From: a bacterium HR29
GTDB lineage: Bacteria; Chloroflexota; Dehalococcoidia; Tepidiformales; Tepidiformaceae
Assembly: GCA_002898215.1 (NCBI GenBank)
Contig: BEIF01000001.1
Span: forward strand, 539,501 to 603,500
DNA length: 64,000 bases
Direction: 5' to 3'
The notes beneath the pieces are model-generated. The model had not been told where the DNA came from, did no database searches, and saw only the letters and a program-made list of their open reading frames with translations. The translations under genes were made by a program, and so were the position numbers. This document shows positions 15,977 through 24,685 of this stretch, one piece after another; the first letter of the stretch is position 1, and each line of letters starts with the position of its first letter.

Positions 15977-17962
15977 ATGACCGAACCTACCCCTGCCACT
16001 CCTCGCGCCGCCCGCCTGGCGGGCCCCTCCCGTGACGGCCTCGCCGAACGTCTCGACGCGGCGCTCGAGCGGGCGGTGGCGCGGATGTTCGAGCTCCAGC
16101 ACCCCGACGGCTACTGGTGGGCCGAGCTGGAATCGAACGTCACCATGGTCTCCGAGCACTTGATGCTCGAACGGTTCCTCGGCCTGCGGGACGAGACGCG
16201 CTGGCGGAAGATCGTCCGCTACCTCCTCGACCACCAGCGGGAGGACGGCTCGTGGGCGATCTACTACGGCGGGCCCGGCGACGTCAGCGTCAGCATCGAG
16301 GCGTACTTCGCCCTCAAGCTCGCCGGCTACGACCCCGATTCCCCGCCGATGGCCCGCGCCCGCCGCTGGATCCTCGACCATGGCGGTATCGGCGCTGCGC
16401 GCGTCTTCACCAAGCTGTGGCTGGCGCTCTTCGGCCAGTTCGATTGGCGCGCCCTGCCGGCAATGCCGCCCGAAATCATCTGGCTACCACCTCGATTCCC
16501 CTTCAACATCTACGAGTTCGCCTCCTGGGCCCGCGCCACCATCGTCGCCATCCTCGTCGTGTGGCACTACAAACCCGTCGTAGATATCGCGCCCGAAGAG
16601 GGCGTCCAGGAGCTGTACCTCGACCCGCGCGATCGAAGGCGAATCCGGTACCAGCGAGGCGAGCGGCTCCTTTCGTGGAAGAACTTCTTCCTCTCCGTGG
16701 ACCACGTCTTGCGAGCGGTCGATCGCCTGCCCCCGCACCCGTGGCGCGAACGAGCGCTGGCCGCCTGCGAGCGGTGGATCGTCGCCCACCAGGAGGCCGA
16801 CGGTTCCTGGGGCGGCATTCAGCCCCCATGGGTCTACTCCATCATCGCCCTGCGCTGTCGCGGGTACAGCCTCGACCACCCGGTGATGGCGAAGGCGATC
16901 CGCGGTCTCTTGGTGGACTTCGCCCTCGAAGACGAGCGATGGTTCACCGTCCAGCCGTGCGTATCGCCCGTCTGGGACACGGCCCTCATGATCACCGGGC
17001 TCCGAGAAGCCGGGGTGCCCGCCGACCACCCACGTTTGCGGCGTGCTGCCGACTGGCTCGCCGAGCGCGAGATCCGCTTCCCCGGCGACTGGACGGTCAA
17101 GGTCCCGAGGGTGGAGCCGAGCGGCTGGGCCTTCGAGTTCGCCAATGACTGGTATCCGGACACCGACGACACGGCCGAAGTGCTCATCGCCCTGCGCCTC
17201 GTGAAGCTGGGACGCGACCTCGGGCCGCTCAACGCGCGGGCCACGGCCTGGCTCCGCGCCATGCAGTCGTCCAACGGCGGCTGGGGCGCCTTCGACAAGG
17301 ACAACACCAAGCGCTTCGTGGCCGAGATCCCCTTCTGCGACTTCGGGGAGGTCATCGACCCGCCCTCCGAGGACGTCACCGCGCACGTCGTCGAGTGGCT
17401 GGCGCTCCAGGGGGCGACGAGGCGGGACCCCGCGGTGCGGCGGGCGCTCCGCTACCTGTACCGAACCCAGTGCCCCGATGGCTGCTGGTTCGGACGATGG
17501 GGGGTGAACTACCTGTACGGTCTCGGAGCGGTCTTGCCGGCCCTCGCGGCCGTCGGCGAGGACCGCCGGTCGGCGCCCTTCCGGAAGGCCGTCCGCTGGC
17601 TGGAGACGCATCAGAATCCAGACGGCGGCTGGGGGGAAACCTGCGCCTCCTACGACGACCCGGCGCTGGCCGGCGTCGGCCCGAGCACCGCTTCGCAGAC
17701 GGCCTGGGCGCTCCTCGCCCTTTTGGCTGCTGGTGAGACGGAGAGCGAAGCGGTGCGCCGGGGGGTCGAGTACCTCATCCGGACGCAGGAAGCGAACGGC
17801 GAATGGGAGGAGCCGTACTTCACCGGAACGGGCTTCCCGCGCGATTTCATGTTGAAGTATCACTACTACCGGCTCTACTGGCCCCTCTGGGCGCTGGGAC
17901 GGTACCGGCGGCTCCTGAAGGGGAACCCCATCCACCTTCCGGGGTGCGACCCATGGTCGTGA
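15977..17962 (+). CDS. shc: squalene-hopene cyclase
   Basis: The enzyme cyclises squalene to hopene at the membrane face, the committed step to hopanoids. The catalytic acid motif DTDD is present near residue 394 in YPDTDDTAEV, and several QW repeats are visible (QHPDGYWW, HQREDGSW, HQEADGSWGG, MQSSNGGWGAF, HQNPDGGWGE, QEANGEW). The length of 661 is typical. I chose the ATG at 15977 after GAACGAGGGC, since the open frame upstream crosses the ispH promoter region. It heads a six-gene operon and overlaps hpnC by 10 bp. Confidence 0.97.
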   Translation: MTEPTPATPRAARLAGPSRDGLAERLDAALERAVARMFELQHPDGYWWAELESNVTMVSEHLMLERFLGLRDETRWRKIVRYLLDHQREDGSWAIYYGGPGDVSVSIEAYFALKLAGYDPDSPPMARARRWILDHGGIGAARVFTKLWLALFGQFDWRALPAMPPEIIWLPPRFPFNIYEFASWARATIVAILVVWHYKPVVDIAPEEGVQELYLDPRDRRRIRYQRGERLLSWKNFFLSVDHVLRAVDRLPPHPWRERALAACERWIVAHQEADGSWGGIQPPWVYSIIALRCRGYSLDHPVMAKAIRGLLVDFALEDERWFTVQPCVSPVWDTALMITGLREAGVPADHPRLRRAADWLAEREIRFPGDWTVKVPRVEPSGWAFEFANDWYPDTDDTAEVLIALRLVKLGRDLGPLNARATAWLRAMQSSNGGWGAFDKDNTKRFVAEIPFCDFGEVIDPPSEDVTAHVVEWLALQGATRRDPAVRRALRYLYRTQCPDGCWFGRWGVNYLYGLGAVLPALAAVGEDRRSAPFRKAVRWLETHQNPDGGWGETCASYDDPALAGVGPSTASQTAWALLALLAAGETESEAVRRGVEYLIRTQEANGEWEEPYFTGTGFPRDFMLKYHYYRLYWPLWALGRYRRLLKGNPIHLPGCDPWS

Positions 17963-18840
17963 ATGCCGCCCCACCGGTCGCCGTACCGCGCGAGCGGCTC
18001 CAGGCGGCGTACGACTGGTGCCGCTCCTTCGCGCGCGCCAACCAGGAGAACTTCACCGTCATCTCCTGGCTGCTGCCCCGCGAGCTTCATCCTCACTTCG
18101 CCGCTGTCTACACCTTCTGCCGCATGACCGATGACCTGGGTGACGAGGCGGAAGGCGACCGCCTGGCCCTCCTCGATGCCTGGGAGCGGGAGTTCCGGGC
18201 TTCGGCCGAGGGGCCCGCCGACCGCCCCGTGTTCGTGGCGCTCCGTCACACGATGGCGCTCTTCTCCATTCCGGAGGAGCTCTTCCTGCGGCTCATCGAA
18301 GCGAACCGCATCGACCAGCGGAAGCAGCGCTTCGCCACCTTCGCCGAACTCCTCGACTACTGCAGCTACTCGGCTACCCCCGTCGGCCGCATGGTGCTGG
18401 CCCTCCTCGGGTATCGGGACGAGGAGCGGGGCCGGCTCGCGGACGAGATCTGCGTCGGGCTCCAGCTGGCGAACTTCTGGCAGGACGTCAGCCGGGACCT
18501 CGGAAAAGGGCGGCTCTACGTGCCCCTCGAGGACCTGGCCGCCTTCGGTGTGCGCGAGGAAGACATCCTCGCGCGGCGCGTCACCGGCTCGTTCCGACTG
18601 CTCATGCGGTTCGAAGTCCAGCGGACGCGGGAGTACTTCCGCCGCGGCGCGGCCCTGGAGGCGCTCGTCGACCGCCGCGTCCGGCTCGACGTGAGGCTGT
18701 TCCGGCTCGGCGGTGAGGCGGTGCTCGACGCGATTGCTGCCCGCTGCTACGACACGCTCAGCGGGCGCCCCGCGATCCCTCGCTGGAGGAAAGCGTGGCT
18801 GGCGGCGCGGGAAGGCCTTCGGGTCCTCGCCGCCGGATGA
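17953..18840 (+). CDS. hpnC: hydroxysqualene synthase HpnC
   Basis: HpnC and HpnD are squalene/phytoene synthase relatives that together with HpnE convert two farnesyl diphosphates into squalene; HpnC turns presqualene diphosphate into hydroxysqualene. Two Asp-rich metal motifs are present: DDLGDEAEGD near residue 60 and NFWQDVSRDLGKGR in the second half. The N-terminal region YDWCRSFARANQENFTV is typical of HpnC. The start overlaps the end of shc, and hpnD follows after 21 bp. Confidence 0.94.
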   Translation: MVVNAAPPVAVPRERLQAAYDWCRSFARANQENFTVISWLLPRELHPHFAAVYTFCRMTDDLGDEAEGDRLALLDAWEREFRASAEGPADRPVFVALRHTMALFSIPEELFLRLIEANRIDQRKQRFATFAELLDYCSYSATPVGRMVLALLGYRDEERGRLADEICVGLQLANFWQDVSRDLGKGRLYVPLEDLAAFGVREEDILARRVTGSFRLLMRFEVQRTREYFRRGAALEALVDRRVRLDVRLFRLGGEAVLDAIAARCYDTLSGRPAIPRWRKAWLAAREGLRVLAAG

Positions 18841-18861
18841 AGGTAGGAAGGAGGCGCGGCA

Positions 18862-19773
18862 ATGGCATCGGCGCTCACCCTGGCCGAACGCGTTCCCCTT
18901 GAAGGAGCCTGGTCCGCGTCGGACGCCGCCGAGTGGTGCCGCGCCTACACGAAGGAGCGCGCAAAGAACTTCTACTACGCCTTCGCGGTGCTTCCGGACG
19001 ACCAGCGGGCAGCGATCTACGCCGCCTACGCCTTCAGCGGGTACGTCGACGATATCGTCGACGAACTGGACGACCCCAACGAACAGCGCCGCCTCCTCGA
19101 GGACGCGCGGGCTCGGCTCCACCTGGCCAAGGCTGGCGTGCGCGAAGGCCCGTTGTTTTCCGCCCTCGGCGCCGCCCTCGATCGCTTCGCCATCCCGCTG
19201 GAGTACTTCGAGCGGCTGGTCGATGGCGTGGAGATGGACCTGACGCGCACCCGGTACGAGACCTGGCCCGAGCTGCGGGAGTACTGCTTCCACGTAGCCT
19301 CGATGGTGGGGCTCATCTGCACCGCGATCTTCGGCGCCCGCGGCGGTGAGAAGGCGGAGAAGGCGGCGACCGACCTCGGCATCGCCCTGCAGATCGTCAA
19401 CATCATGCGCGACGTCCGCGAAGACGCCGCCAGGGGCCGGGTCTACTTCCCGCACGAGGAGCTCGCCCGCTTCGGACTCACCGCCGAGGAGATCCTGGCC
19501 GGAACGTACGATGAGCGCTTCGTGGCCCTCATGAGGCACTACCATCGTCGCGCGCGGCTCTACTACCGCCGCGGGAGGGAGCTGCTCCCCCTGCTCGACC
19601 TTCGGCCGCGCATGTGCGTCAACGTCCTCCAGGGAGTCTACGCCGCCATCCTCGGACGCATCGCCCGGCGGCGCTACGACGTCCTCTCCGAACGGGTGGC
19701 GCTCTCCGCCGCCGAAAAGTTGGCGCTCGTGGGCTGGCTCTGCCTGCGGGCCGCTTTCGTCCGTCCCCGATGA
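18862..19773 (+). CDS. hpnD: presqualene diphosphate synthase HpnD
   Basis: HpnD condenses two farnesyl diphosphates to presqualene diphosphate. The two Asp-rich motifs are YVDDIVDELDD near residue 61 and NIMRDVREDAARGR near residue 178, and RAKNFYYAF precedes the first, as is usual in this family. The ribosome-binding site GGAAGGAGG lies just upstream of the ATG at 18862. The stop overlaps the hpnE start by 4 bp. A phytoene synthase of the same superfamily sits at 46274, but operon context separates their roles. Confidence 0.95.
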   Translation: MASALTLAERVPLEGAWSASDAAEWCRAYTKERAKNFYYAFAVLPDDQRAAIYAAYAFSGYVDDIVDELDDPNEQRRLLEDARARLHLAKAGVREGPLFSALGAALDRFAIPLEYFERLVDGVEMDLTRTRYETWPELREYCFHVASMVGLICTAIFGARGGEKAEKAATDLGIALQIVNIMRDVREDAARGRVYFPHEELARFGLTAEEILAGTYDERFVALMRHYHRRARLYYRRGRELLPLLDLRPRMCVNVLQGVYAAILGRIARRRYDVLSERVALSAAEKLALVGWLCLRAAFVRPR

Positions 19774-21122
19774 ACGTCGCAGTCATCGGCGCCGGACTGG
19801 CCGGATTGGCGGCGGCTTGTGAGCTCGTGTCGCTCGGACATCGGGTCGTCCTGTTCGAAAAACGCCCCTGGGCGGGCGGGAAGACCTACTCGTTCGTCGA
19901 CGAGGAGACCGGCGAGGAGATCGACAACGGCCAGCACGTCTTCATGCGCTGCACCGTCGCCTATCGGAGCTTCCTTCGCCGCCTGGGGACGGAGCGACTA
20001 GCGATGGTGCAGCCCCGCCTCTCGGTCACGGTGCTGGGGACCGAAGGACGACCAGGAAGGCTGTGGGCCGACCCGGTGCCGGTACCGTTCCACCTGGCTC
20101 GCGCCTTCCTCCGCTACCCGCACCTCACGATGAGCGAGAAGACGGCGATCGCGAGGGCACTGCTCCGCGTCTGGCGGATGCCCGAAACCGAGCGCCTCGC
20201 CCTCCGCGACGTGTCCTTCGCCGAATGGCTGCGCGCTTCGAAGCAGCCTCCGGGTGCGGTGGAGCGGTTCTGGCAGTTCGTGACCCTCCCCACCCTGAAC
20301 TGCCGCACCGAGGAAGCGTCGGCGGCCGACGCGCTCTTCGTGTTCCGCGAGGCCCTCCTGCGCACGAACGATTCAGCGGCCCTGGGGATACCGGATGTGG
20401 GGCTGAGCCGCCTCCACGTGGAGCCTGCCCTCGCCTACGTGCGCGAACGTGGCGGCGAAGTGCTGCTCCGCACGGCCGTCCAGTGCCTGGAGGTCGACGG
20501 CGAAACCGCTGCGGCGGCCGTCGCCGGCCGCCGGCGGTTTCCCATCGATGCCGCGGTGGTGGCGGTGCCGCACGAGGCAGCAGCAGGACTCTTCCCCGAA
20601 GCGATGAGGACGCAGCCGCCCCTCGATGGCCTGAGGCAGATCGCCTCGGCGCCCATCGTGAACGTCCACCTCTGGTTCGACCGCCCGGTGCTGCGCCGCC
20701 GGTTCGCAGCCACGCTTCACCCGCATTTGCAGTGGGTTTTCCGCCGGTCGCCGCCTGGAGAGGAAGGCCAGCACCTCGTCGTTTCTCTCAGCGGCGCGCG
20801 GGAGGAGCTGGAGCTTTCGAAGTCGGCCCTGCAGCGCCGCACCGTGGAGGCGATGGAGGCCGTCCTGCACCCGCCTGCAGGCGCCCGGCTCCTCCGCTGT
20901 GTCGTGGTGAAGGAGCCGGCCGCGACGTTCGTCCCTTCCCCCGGGCTCCGGCGTCCTGGCCCGGCGACCCCCTTGCGGAACGTGGTCCTCGCCGGGGCGT
21001 ACGTGGATACCGGCTGGCCGGCGACGATGGAATCGGCAGTGCGGAGTGGTATTCTTGCCGCTCGTCTGCTACACAATCGCATGAGGGCGACCGAGGGGGC
21101 ACGCGCCGCCCAGGAGGTGTGA
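19770..21122 (+). CDS. hpnE: hydroxysqualene dehydroxylase HpnE
   Basis: An FAD-dependent amine-oxidase-like enzyme that reduces hydroxysqualene to squalene, completing the HpnCDE route. The FAD-binding GAGLAGLAAACEL is at the N-terminus with the acidic strand end VVLFEKRPWAGGK, and the C-terminus has the second FAD contact in NVVLAGAYVDTGWPATMESAVRSG. Length of 450 is typical. The ATG at 19770 overlaps the hpnD stop, so the extended frame upstream is not used. Confidence 0.94.
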   Translation: MNVAVIGAGLAGLAAACELVSLGHRVVLFEKRPWAGGKTYSFVDEETGEEIDNGQHVFMRCTVAYRSFLRRLGTERLAMVQPRLSVTVLGTEGRPGRLWADPVPVPFHLARAFLRYPHLTMSEKTAIARALLRVWRMPETERLALRDVSFAEWLRASKQPPGAVERFWQFVTLPTLNCRTEEASAADALFVFREALLRTNDSAALGIPDVGLSRLHVEPALAYVRERGGEVLLRTAVQCLEVDGETAAAAVAGRRRFPIDAAVVAVPHEAAAGLFPEAMRTQPPLDGLRQIASAPIVNVHLWFDRPVLRRRFAATLHPHLQWVFRRSPPGEEGQHLVVSLSGAREELELSKSALQRRTVEAMEAVLHPPAGARLLRCVVVKEPAATFVPSPGLRRPGPATPLRNVVLAGAYVDTGWPATMESAVRSGILAARLLHNRMRATEGARAAQEV

Positions 21123-21123
21123 G

Positions 21124-22152
21124 ATGGGCATCCCCACGAGCCAGGCCATCGCCGTGGCAACGTACATCCTCCGCCAGCGGCTGAAGGGACGAAAGCGGTA
21201 CCCCCTTGTACTCATGCTCGAACCGCTGTGGCGCTGCAACCTGGAATGCGCCGGCTGCGGGAAGATCCAGCACCCGGAACACATCCTCGACTTGCGGCTT
21301 TCGCCCGAGGAGTGCTGGGCGGCCGCCGAGGAGTGCGGCGCACCGGTCGTATCCATCGCTGGCGGCGAGCCGCTCATCCACCCGGAGATCGACCGGATCG
21401 TCGAGGGGCTCGTGGCGCGGAAGAAGTACGTCTACCTCTGCACCAACGCCATCCTCCTCGAACGCTGGCTGCCGAAGCTGAAGCCCTCGAAATACCTCAC
21501 CATCAGCGTCCACCTCGACGGGCTCCGCGAGCTGCACGACGCGATGGTCGACCGCAAAGGCGTGTTCGATAAGGCAGTGGCCGCCATCCGGGAGGCGAAG
21601 CGCCGCGGGTTCCGGGTTTCGACGAACACGACCGTCTACGCCGACAGCTCCCCGGAGCAGATGCGCGAGCTCTTCAACTTCCTAATGGATGACCTGAAGG
21701 TCGACGGGATGATGGTCTCGCCGGGGTACGACTACCCGAAGGCACCGAACCAGTCGGTGTTCCTCCGACGGCCGGAGATGATCGCGACCTTCCGGAAGAT
21801 CCTCTCCTTCCCGGAGGCGAAGCGCTGGCGCTTCTTCCACACGCCGGCCTTCCTCGAGTTCCTCCAGGGGAAGCGGGCGATGCAGTGCACGGCCTGGGGG
21901 AACCCGACGCGGACGGTGCTCGGGTGGCAACGCCCCTGCTACCTCATCGCCGACGGGTACGTGAAGAGCTTCCGGGAGCTCATCGAAGAAACGGAGTGGG
22001 ACCGGTACGGCTACGGCCGCGACGCGCGCTGCACGAACTGCATGGCCCACTGCGGCTACGAGGCGACGGCAGTGCGAGAGACGATCGCCAGCCCGCTGGA
22101 AGGGATCCGCGCGGCGGTGAGCACCATCGGCGCGCGCGAATCGAGCGCATGA
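21124..22152 (+). CDS. hpnH: radical SAM adenosyl-hopene transferase HpnH
   Basis: HpnH is a radical SAM enzyme that joins a 5'-deoxyadenosyl group to hopene to give adenosylhopane, the first step to C35 hopanoids. The cluster motif CNLECAGC lies near residues 38-45 after LEPLWR, followed by SIAGGEPL. A C-terminal Cys group CTNCMAHCGYE matches the family. Length of 342 is normal. The start is one base after the hpnE stop, and the end overlaps hpnG by 4 bp. Confidence 0.96.
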   Translation: MGIPTSQAIAVATYILRQRLKGRKRYPLVLMLEPLWRCNLECAGCGKIQHPEHILDLRLSPEECWAAAEECGAPVVSIAGGEPLIHPEIDRIVEGLVARKKYVYLCTNAILLERWLPKLKPSKYLTISVHLDGLRELHDAMVDRKGVFDKAVAAIREAKRRGFRVSTNTTVYADSSPEQMRELFNFLMDDLKVDGMMVSPGYDYPKAPNQSVFLRRPEMIATFRKILSFPEAKRWRFFHTPAFLEFLQGKRAMQCTAWGNPTRTVLGWQRPCYLIADGYVKSFRELIEETEWDRYGYGRDARCTNCMAHCGYEATAVRETIASPLEGIRAAVSTIGARESSA

Positions 22153-22847
22153 GCGTCCTCGTCGTCGCGCCGACGGAGCGAGAGGCGAGGGCCATCCGTG
22201 GGGCTCGCGCCTGCGGGGCGGGCCACGCCGCGGGGGAGGGGCTCGTCCGTTTCCTGGAAGCCGAACGCCCGGAAGCGGTGCTGGTCGCTGGCTGGTGTGG
22301 CGGGCTCGACCCTTCCCTCGCCCCAGGGGACGTCGTTCTCGGTCGCTCCGTGAGCGCTCCGGGGCGGACGGAACTCCGGCCGCGGCCGCTGCTCCTCGAG
22401 GCCGCCAGGCGGGAGCTTCGCCGCCGCCGCGGGCTCCGCTTCGTCTCCTCGCGCCTCCTCACCGTCGAGCGGCCGGCCGCGGGCCGCTCGGAGAAGGTGG
22501 ACCTCTGGAACGAGTTCGGGGCAGCAGGCGTCGACATGGAGACGTACGCCCTCGTCGAGGAGCTGGAGGGGCGAGGCATCCCCTGGCTCGTGATCCGGGT
22601 CGTGCTGGACCCGGCGGGGTGGGAGTTACCGCGCTCCCTCACGACGTGGACGGCGGAGGGAGACGAACGGGAGGCGCTGCGCCGGGCGCTGCTCCGCCCG
22701 TGGGAGTGGCCCGCCTACGCCCGGCTTGCGAGGGCCGCTCCGAGGGCCGAGCGCGCTCTCCGGCGGGCCGCGGCCATCGTCGCCCGGGCCCTCGCCGCCG
22801 CGCCAGTCGACGAGCTGCCCGTCGTCCCCGCCGGCGGCGATAGCTGA
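22149..22847 (+). CDS. hpnG: hopanoid-associated nucleosidase/phosphorylase HpnG
   Basis: HpnG removes adenine from adenosylhopane to give ribosylhopane and is related to MTA/SAH nucleosidases. Here the phosphorylase-fold signatures are VLVAGWCGGLDPSLAPGD in the first half and GVDMETYALVEELEGRGIP, the purine/ribose-binding Met-Glu segment, in the second, followed by IRVVLDPAG. Sequence similarity to nucleosidases is weak overall, so the name rests partly on its place directly after hpnH. Length is 232. Confidence 0.85.
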   Translation: MSVLVVAPTEREARAIRGARACGAGHAAGEGLVRFLEAERPEAVLVAGWCGGLDPSLAPGDVVLGRSVSAPGRTELRPRPLLLEAARRELRRRRGLRFVSSRLLTVERPAAGRSEKVDLWNEFGAAGVDMETYALVEELEGRGIPWLVIRVVLDPAGWELPRSLTTWTAEGDEREALRRALLRPWEWPAYARLARAAPRAERALRRAAAIVARALAAAPVDELPVVPAGGDS

Positions 22848-22931
22848 CGGCGAGGGCCGCGGCTGGCTACACTACGAGCCGGCTCGCCCACCGCTTCCGG
22901 CATCCGACAGCAGGCCGCGGTTACGGCGCCG

Positions 22932-23327
22932 ATGGCAGAGGCGATCTTCGATTCCACCGGGAACGTCGTCGCCTGGCGGAATCGAAGCGTGATCTTCGAC
23001 CGCCAGGGAAACCCCATCGCGTTCGTCTGGGACCAGGGTGTCTTCCGCTTCGACGGCCGCTGCGTCGGCTGGTACATCGACGGCTTCTTCTGGGCCCCCG
23101 ACGGCAGGGCCGTCGCCTGCATCCGCGGCGCGACCGGTGGCCCCCCGCCGCCTGCCCGTTACGAGGTGCTGGTGGCGCCGGTCTTCCGGCCCGACCCCCC
23201 TCTCCCGCCCGTCGAACGCGCGCCAGCGCCGCCGCGGATCAGGTCGCCGCGCTGGTCCGGTCTGGTGTGGGACGCATTCGTCGCGGGCGCAGCAGGAGCT
23301 GGGGGGCGGGAAGCGGCCCGCGGATAA
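22932..23327 (+). CDS. 4-fold beta flower-like protein, 131 aa
   Basis: The first 65 residues are repeats of a short pattern in which a hydrophobic-Phe/Tyr strand is followed by D-x-x-G and then a second strand: IFDSTGNVVAWRNR, IFDRQGNPIAFVWD, VFRFDGRCVGWYIDG, FWAPDGRAVACIRG. This matches the recently named 4-fold beta flower family, whose function is unknown. The rest is a Pro-rich tail. It is transcribed in the hopanoid direction, 84 bp after hpnG, and its 3' end overlaps the convergent membrane protein gene by 89 bp. Confidence 0.65.
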   Translation: MAEAIFDSTGNVVAWRNRSVIFDRQGNPIAFVWDQGVFRFDGRCVGWYIDGFFWAPDGRAVACIRGATGGPPPPARYEVLVAPVFRPDPPLPPVERAPAPPRIRSPRWSGLVWDAFVAGAAGAGGREAARG

Positions 23328-23985
23328 CCCATCGGAACAGCACGAACGTCGGCCAGAAGGCCATGTTGTGGAGGGCGGTGGTGTAGCTCCGCAGCTCCCA
23401 GAAGACGACGTTCGCCTCCCATAACATAACGAGAGCTACGTACCGCCACGGGTGACGGGAACGGGCTGCGACGATGGCGGCGAAGCCGAAGCCGGCGACG
23501 CTGCCACCGCCCCACGACCGGTACATCGCGCGGCGGAAGAGATCCCAGTCCGAGATGTGCGGGTAGATGACGTGCAGGGCGAGACCAGCGCCGACTGCCC
23601 CCAGCACGCTCGTGGCGAAGAAGAGGACGATCCCCCAGAAGTTCCCGAAGAGGCGGAAGACCCGCGTGCCGATGAAGACGAAGATCACCGTGACGTAGAT
23701 CGCCTGGGGCCAGGTGAAGGCGAGGAACGGCGCGGTGATGGAGCTCCAGGCTGCCCGCAGCGGGTCGTCCAGGATGTGATGGATGTAGAAGGAGTACGGA
23801 CGGGAGGCGCGCTGGACGTTCTCCACCCCGGCAAGCTGCATGCCGAGGAACTGGGTCCACATGATCGCGAGGTAGGCGAGGATCGGCCAGGGGATGGGGA
23901 GTCCCGGCCACGCCCATCCCCACAGTCGTCGCACCACACCGGCCGCCGACGCCGGCGGCCGCAAGAGCGCCTCGAGCCCGGCCAT
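23239..23985 (-). CDS. multi-pass membrane protein, possibly rhomboid-like, 248 aa
   Basis: Six or so membrane helices are visible. GGGSVAGFG in a helix start and a downstream TTALHNMAF resemble the Ser and His positions of rhomboid intramembrane proteases, and HISDWDLFRRAMYRSWGG could be the preceding loop, but the typical GxSG box is not exact. It may be an inactive rhomboid-like protein or an unrelated transporter fragment. The C-terminal tail (RPRRMRPTPDRTSAAT) is basic and lies in the region overlapping the convergent gene, so the true end of either protein could be debated. Confidence 0.6.
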   Translation of the reverse strand: MAGLEALLRPPASAAGVVRRLWGWAWPGLPIPWPILAYLAIMWTQFLGMQLAGVENVQRASRPYSFYIHHILDDPLRAAWSSITAPFLAFTWPQAIYVTVIFVFIGTRVFRLFGNFWGIVLFFATSVLGAVGAGLALHVIYPHISDWDLFRRAMYRSWGGGSVAGFGFAAIVAARSRHPWRYVALVMLWEANVVFWELRSYTTALHNMAFWPTFVLFRWVIRGPLPAPQLLLRPRRMRPTPDRTSAAT

Positions 23986-24030
23986 CGCCCCACGATTGTA
24001 CGGGCCGCCCTCCGTAGCGGATTCGCGCCC

Positions 24031-24513
24031 CTACAACGGGGAGTCTTCGAACCCGGGGCTGGGAACGCGCAGGGCAATCTCGGCCACTCCCCCTTCGGTC
24101 AGGACCGACTCGAGGGTGAATCCGGCCCGGGCAAGGATGTCGAGGCCGAAGCTGTGGTCCAGCGGGACGAGGGCGAAGAGACGGCGAACTCCGAGGGAGA
24201 TGGCCGCCTGGGAGACCGCTCGGAGCAGTTCGAGCACGGCCGCCTCCGGCGCGACCGCCGCCACGAGGATCTCGAACGAGGCTACCCCCTCCTCCGGGCA
24301 CCGCGCGATGACGGCGCGCCCGACCGGCACCTCCCGGGGACCTACCACGGTCATTTCGATCGCCTCGCCGGTGCCGGTCCCCAGACGGTCCGGCGCATGG
24401 AGGGTGATCCGCCGCAGCGGTGGCGGGAGGGGGGCCGCGGCCCCGCCGCTCACCAGCCAGTACCCGGGAGCTCCCGGGATTTCCGCGCGTTCACCGTTCG
24501 CCGCGACTGCCAT
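24031..24513 (-). CDS. GNAT-like protein, 160 aa
   Basis: The C-terminal half (LLRAVSQAAISLGVRRLFALV, then DILARAGFTLESVLTEGGVAEIAL) follows the helix-strand-GF-strand pattern of the second half of GNAT acetyltransferases. The acetyl-CoA-binding R/QxxGxG/A loop is not recognisable, so catalytic activity is uncertain. It lies upstream of the membrane protein on the same strand with a 45-bp gap, and divergent from the thiolase at 24686. Confidence 0.5.
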   Translation of the reverse strand: MAVAANGERAEIPGAPGYWLVSGGAAAPLPPPLRRITLHAPDRLGTGTGEAIEMTVVGPREVPVGRAVIARCPEEGVASFEILVAAVAPEAAVLELLRAVSQAAISLGVRRLFALVPLDHSFGLDILARAGFTLESVLTEGGVAEIALRVPSPGFEDSPL

Positions 24514-24685
24514 CTGGCCCTCCTCGCCCCATCGTGAAGACCGGAACGAGGGACGCCCACGTCCGAACGGTGCTGCCCTCAGGTACCGGATGGCCCCCGG
24601 GCTCGTCGAGAGCTGCGCGCGAGCCCGTGGCCCGGCACACTGGTGCAGGCTCGCTTCTCAGCACCGAACGAGGAGGCAAGGCAGC

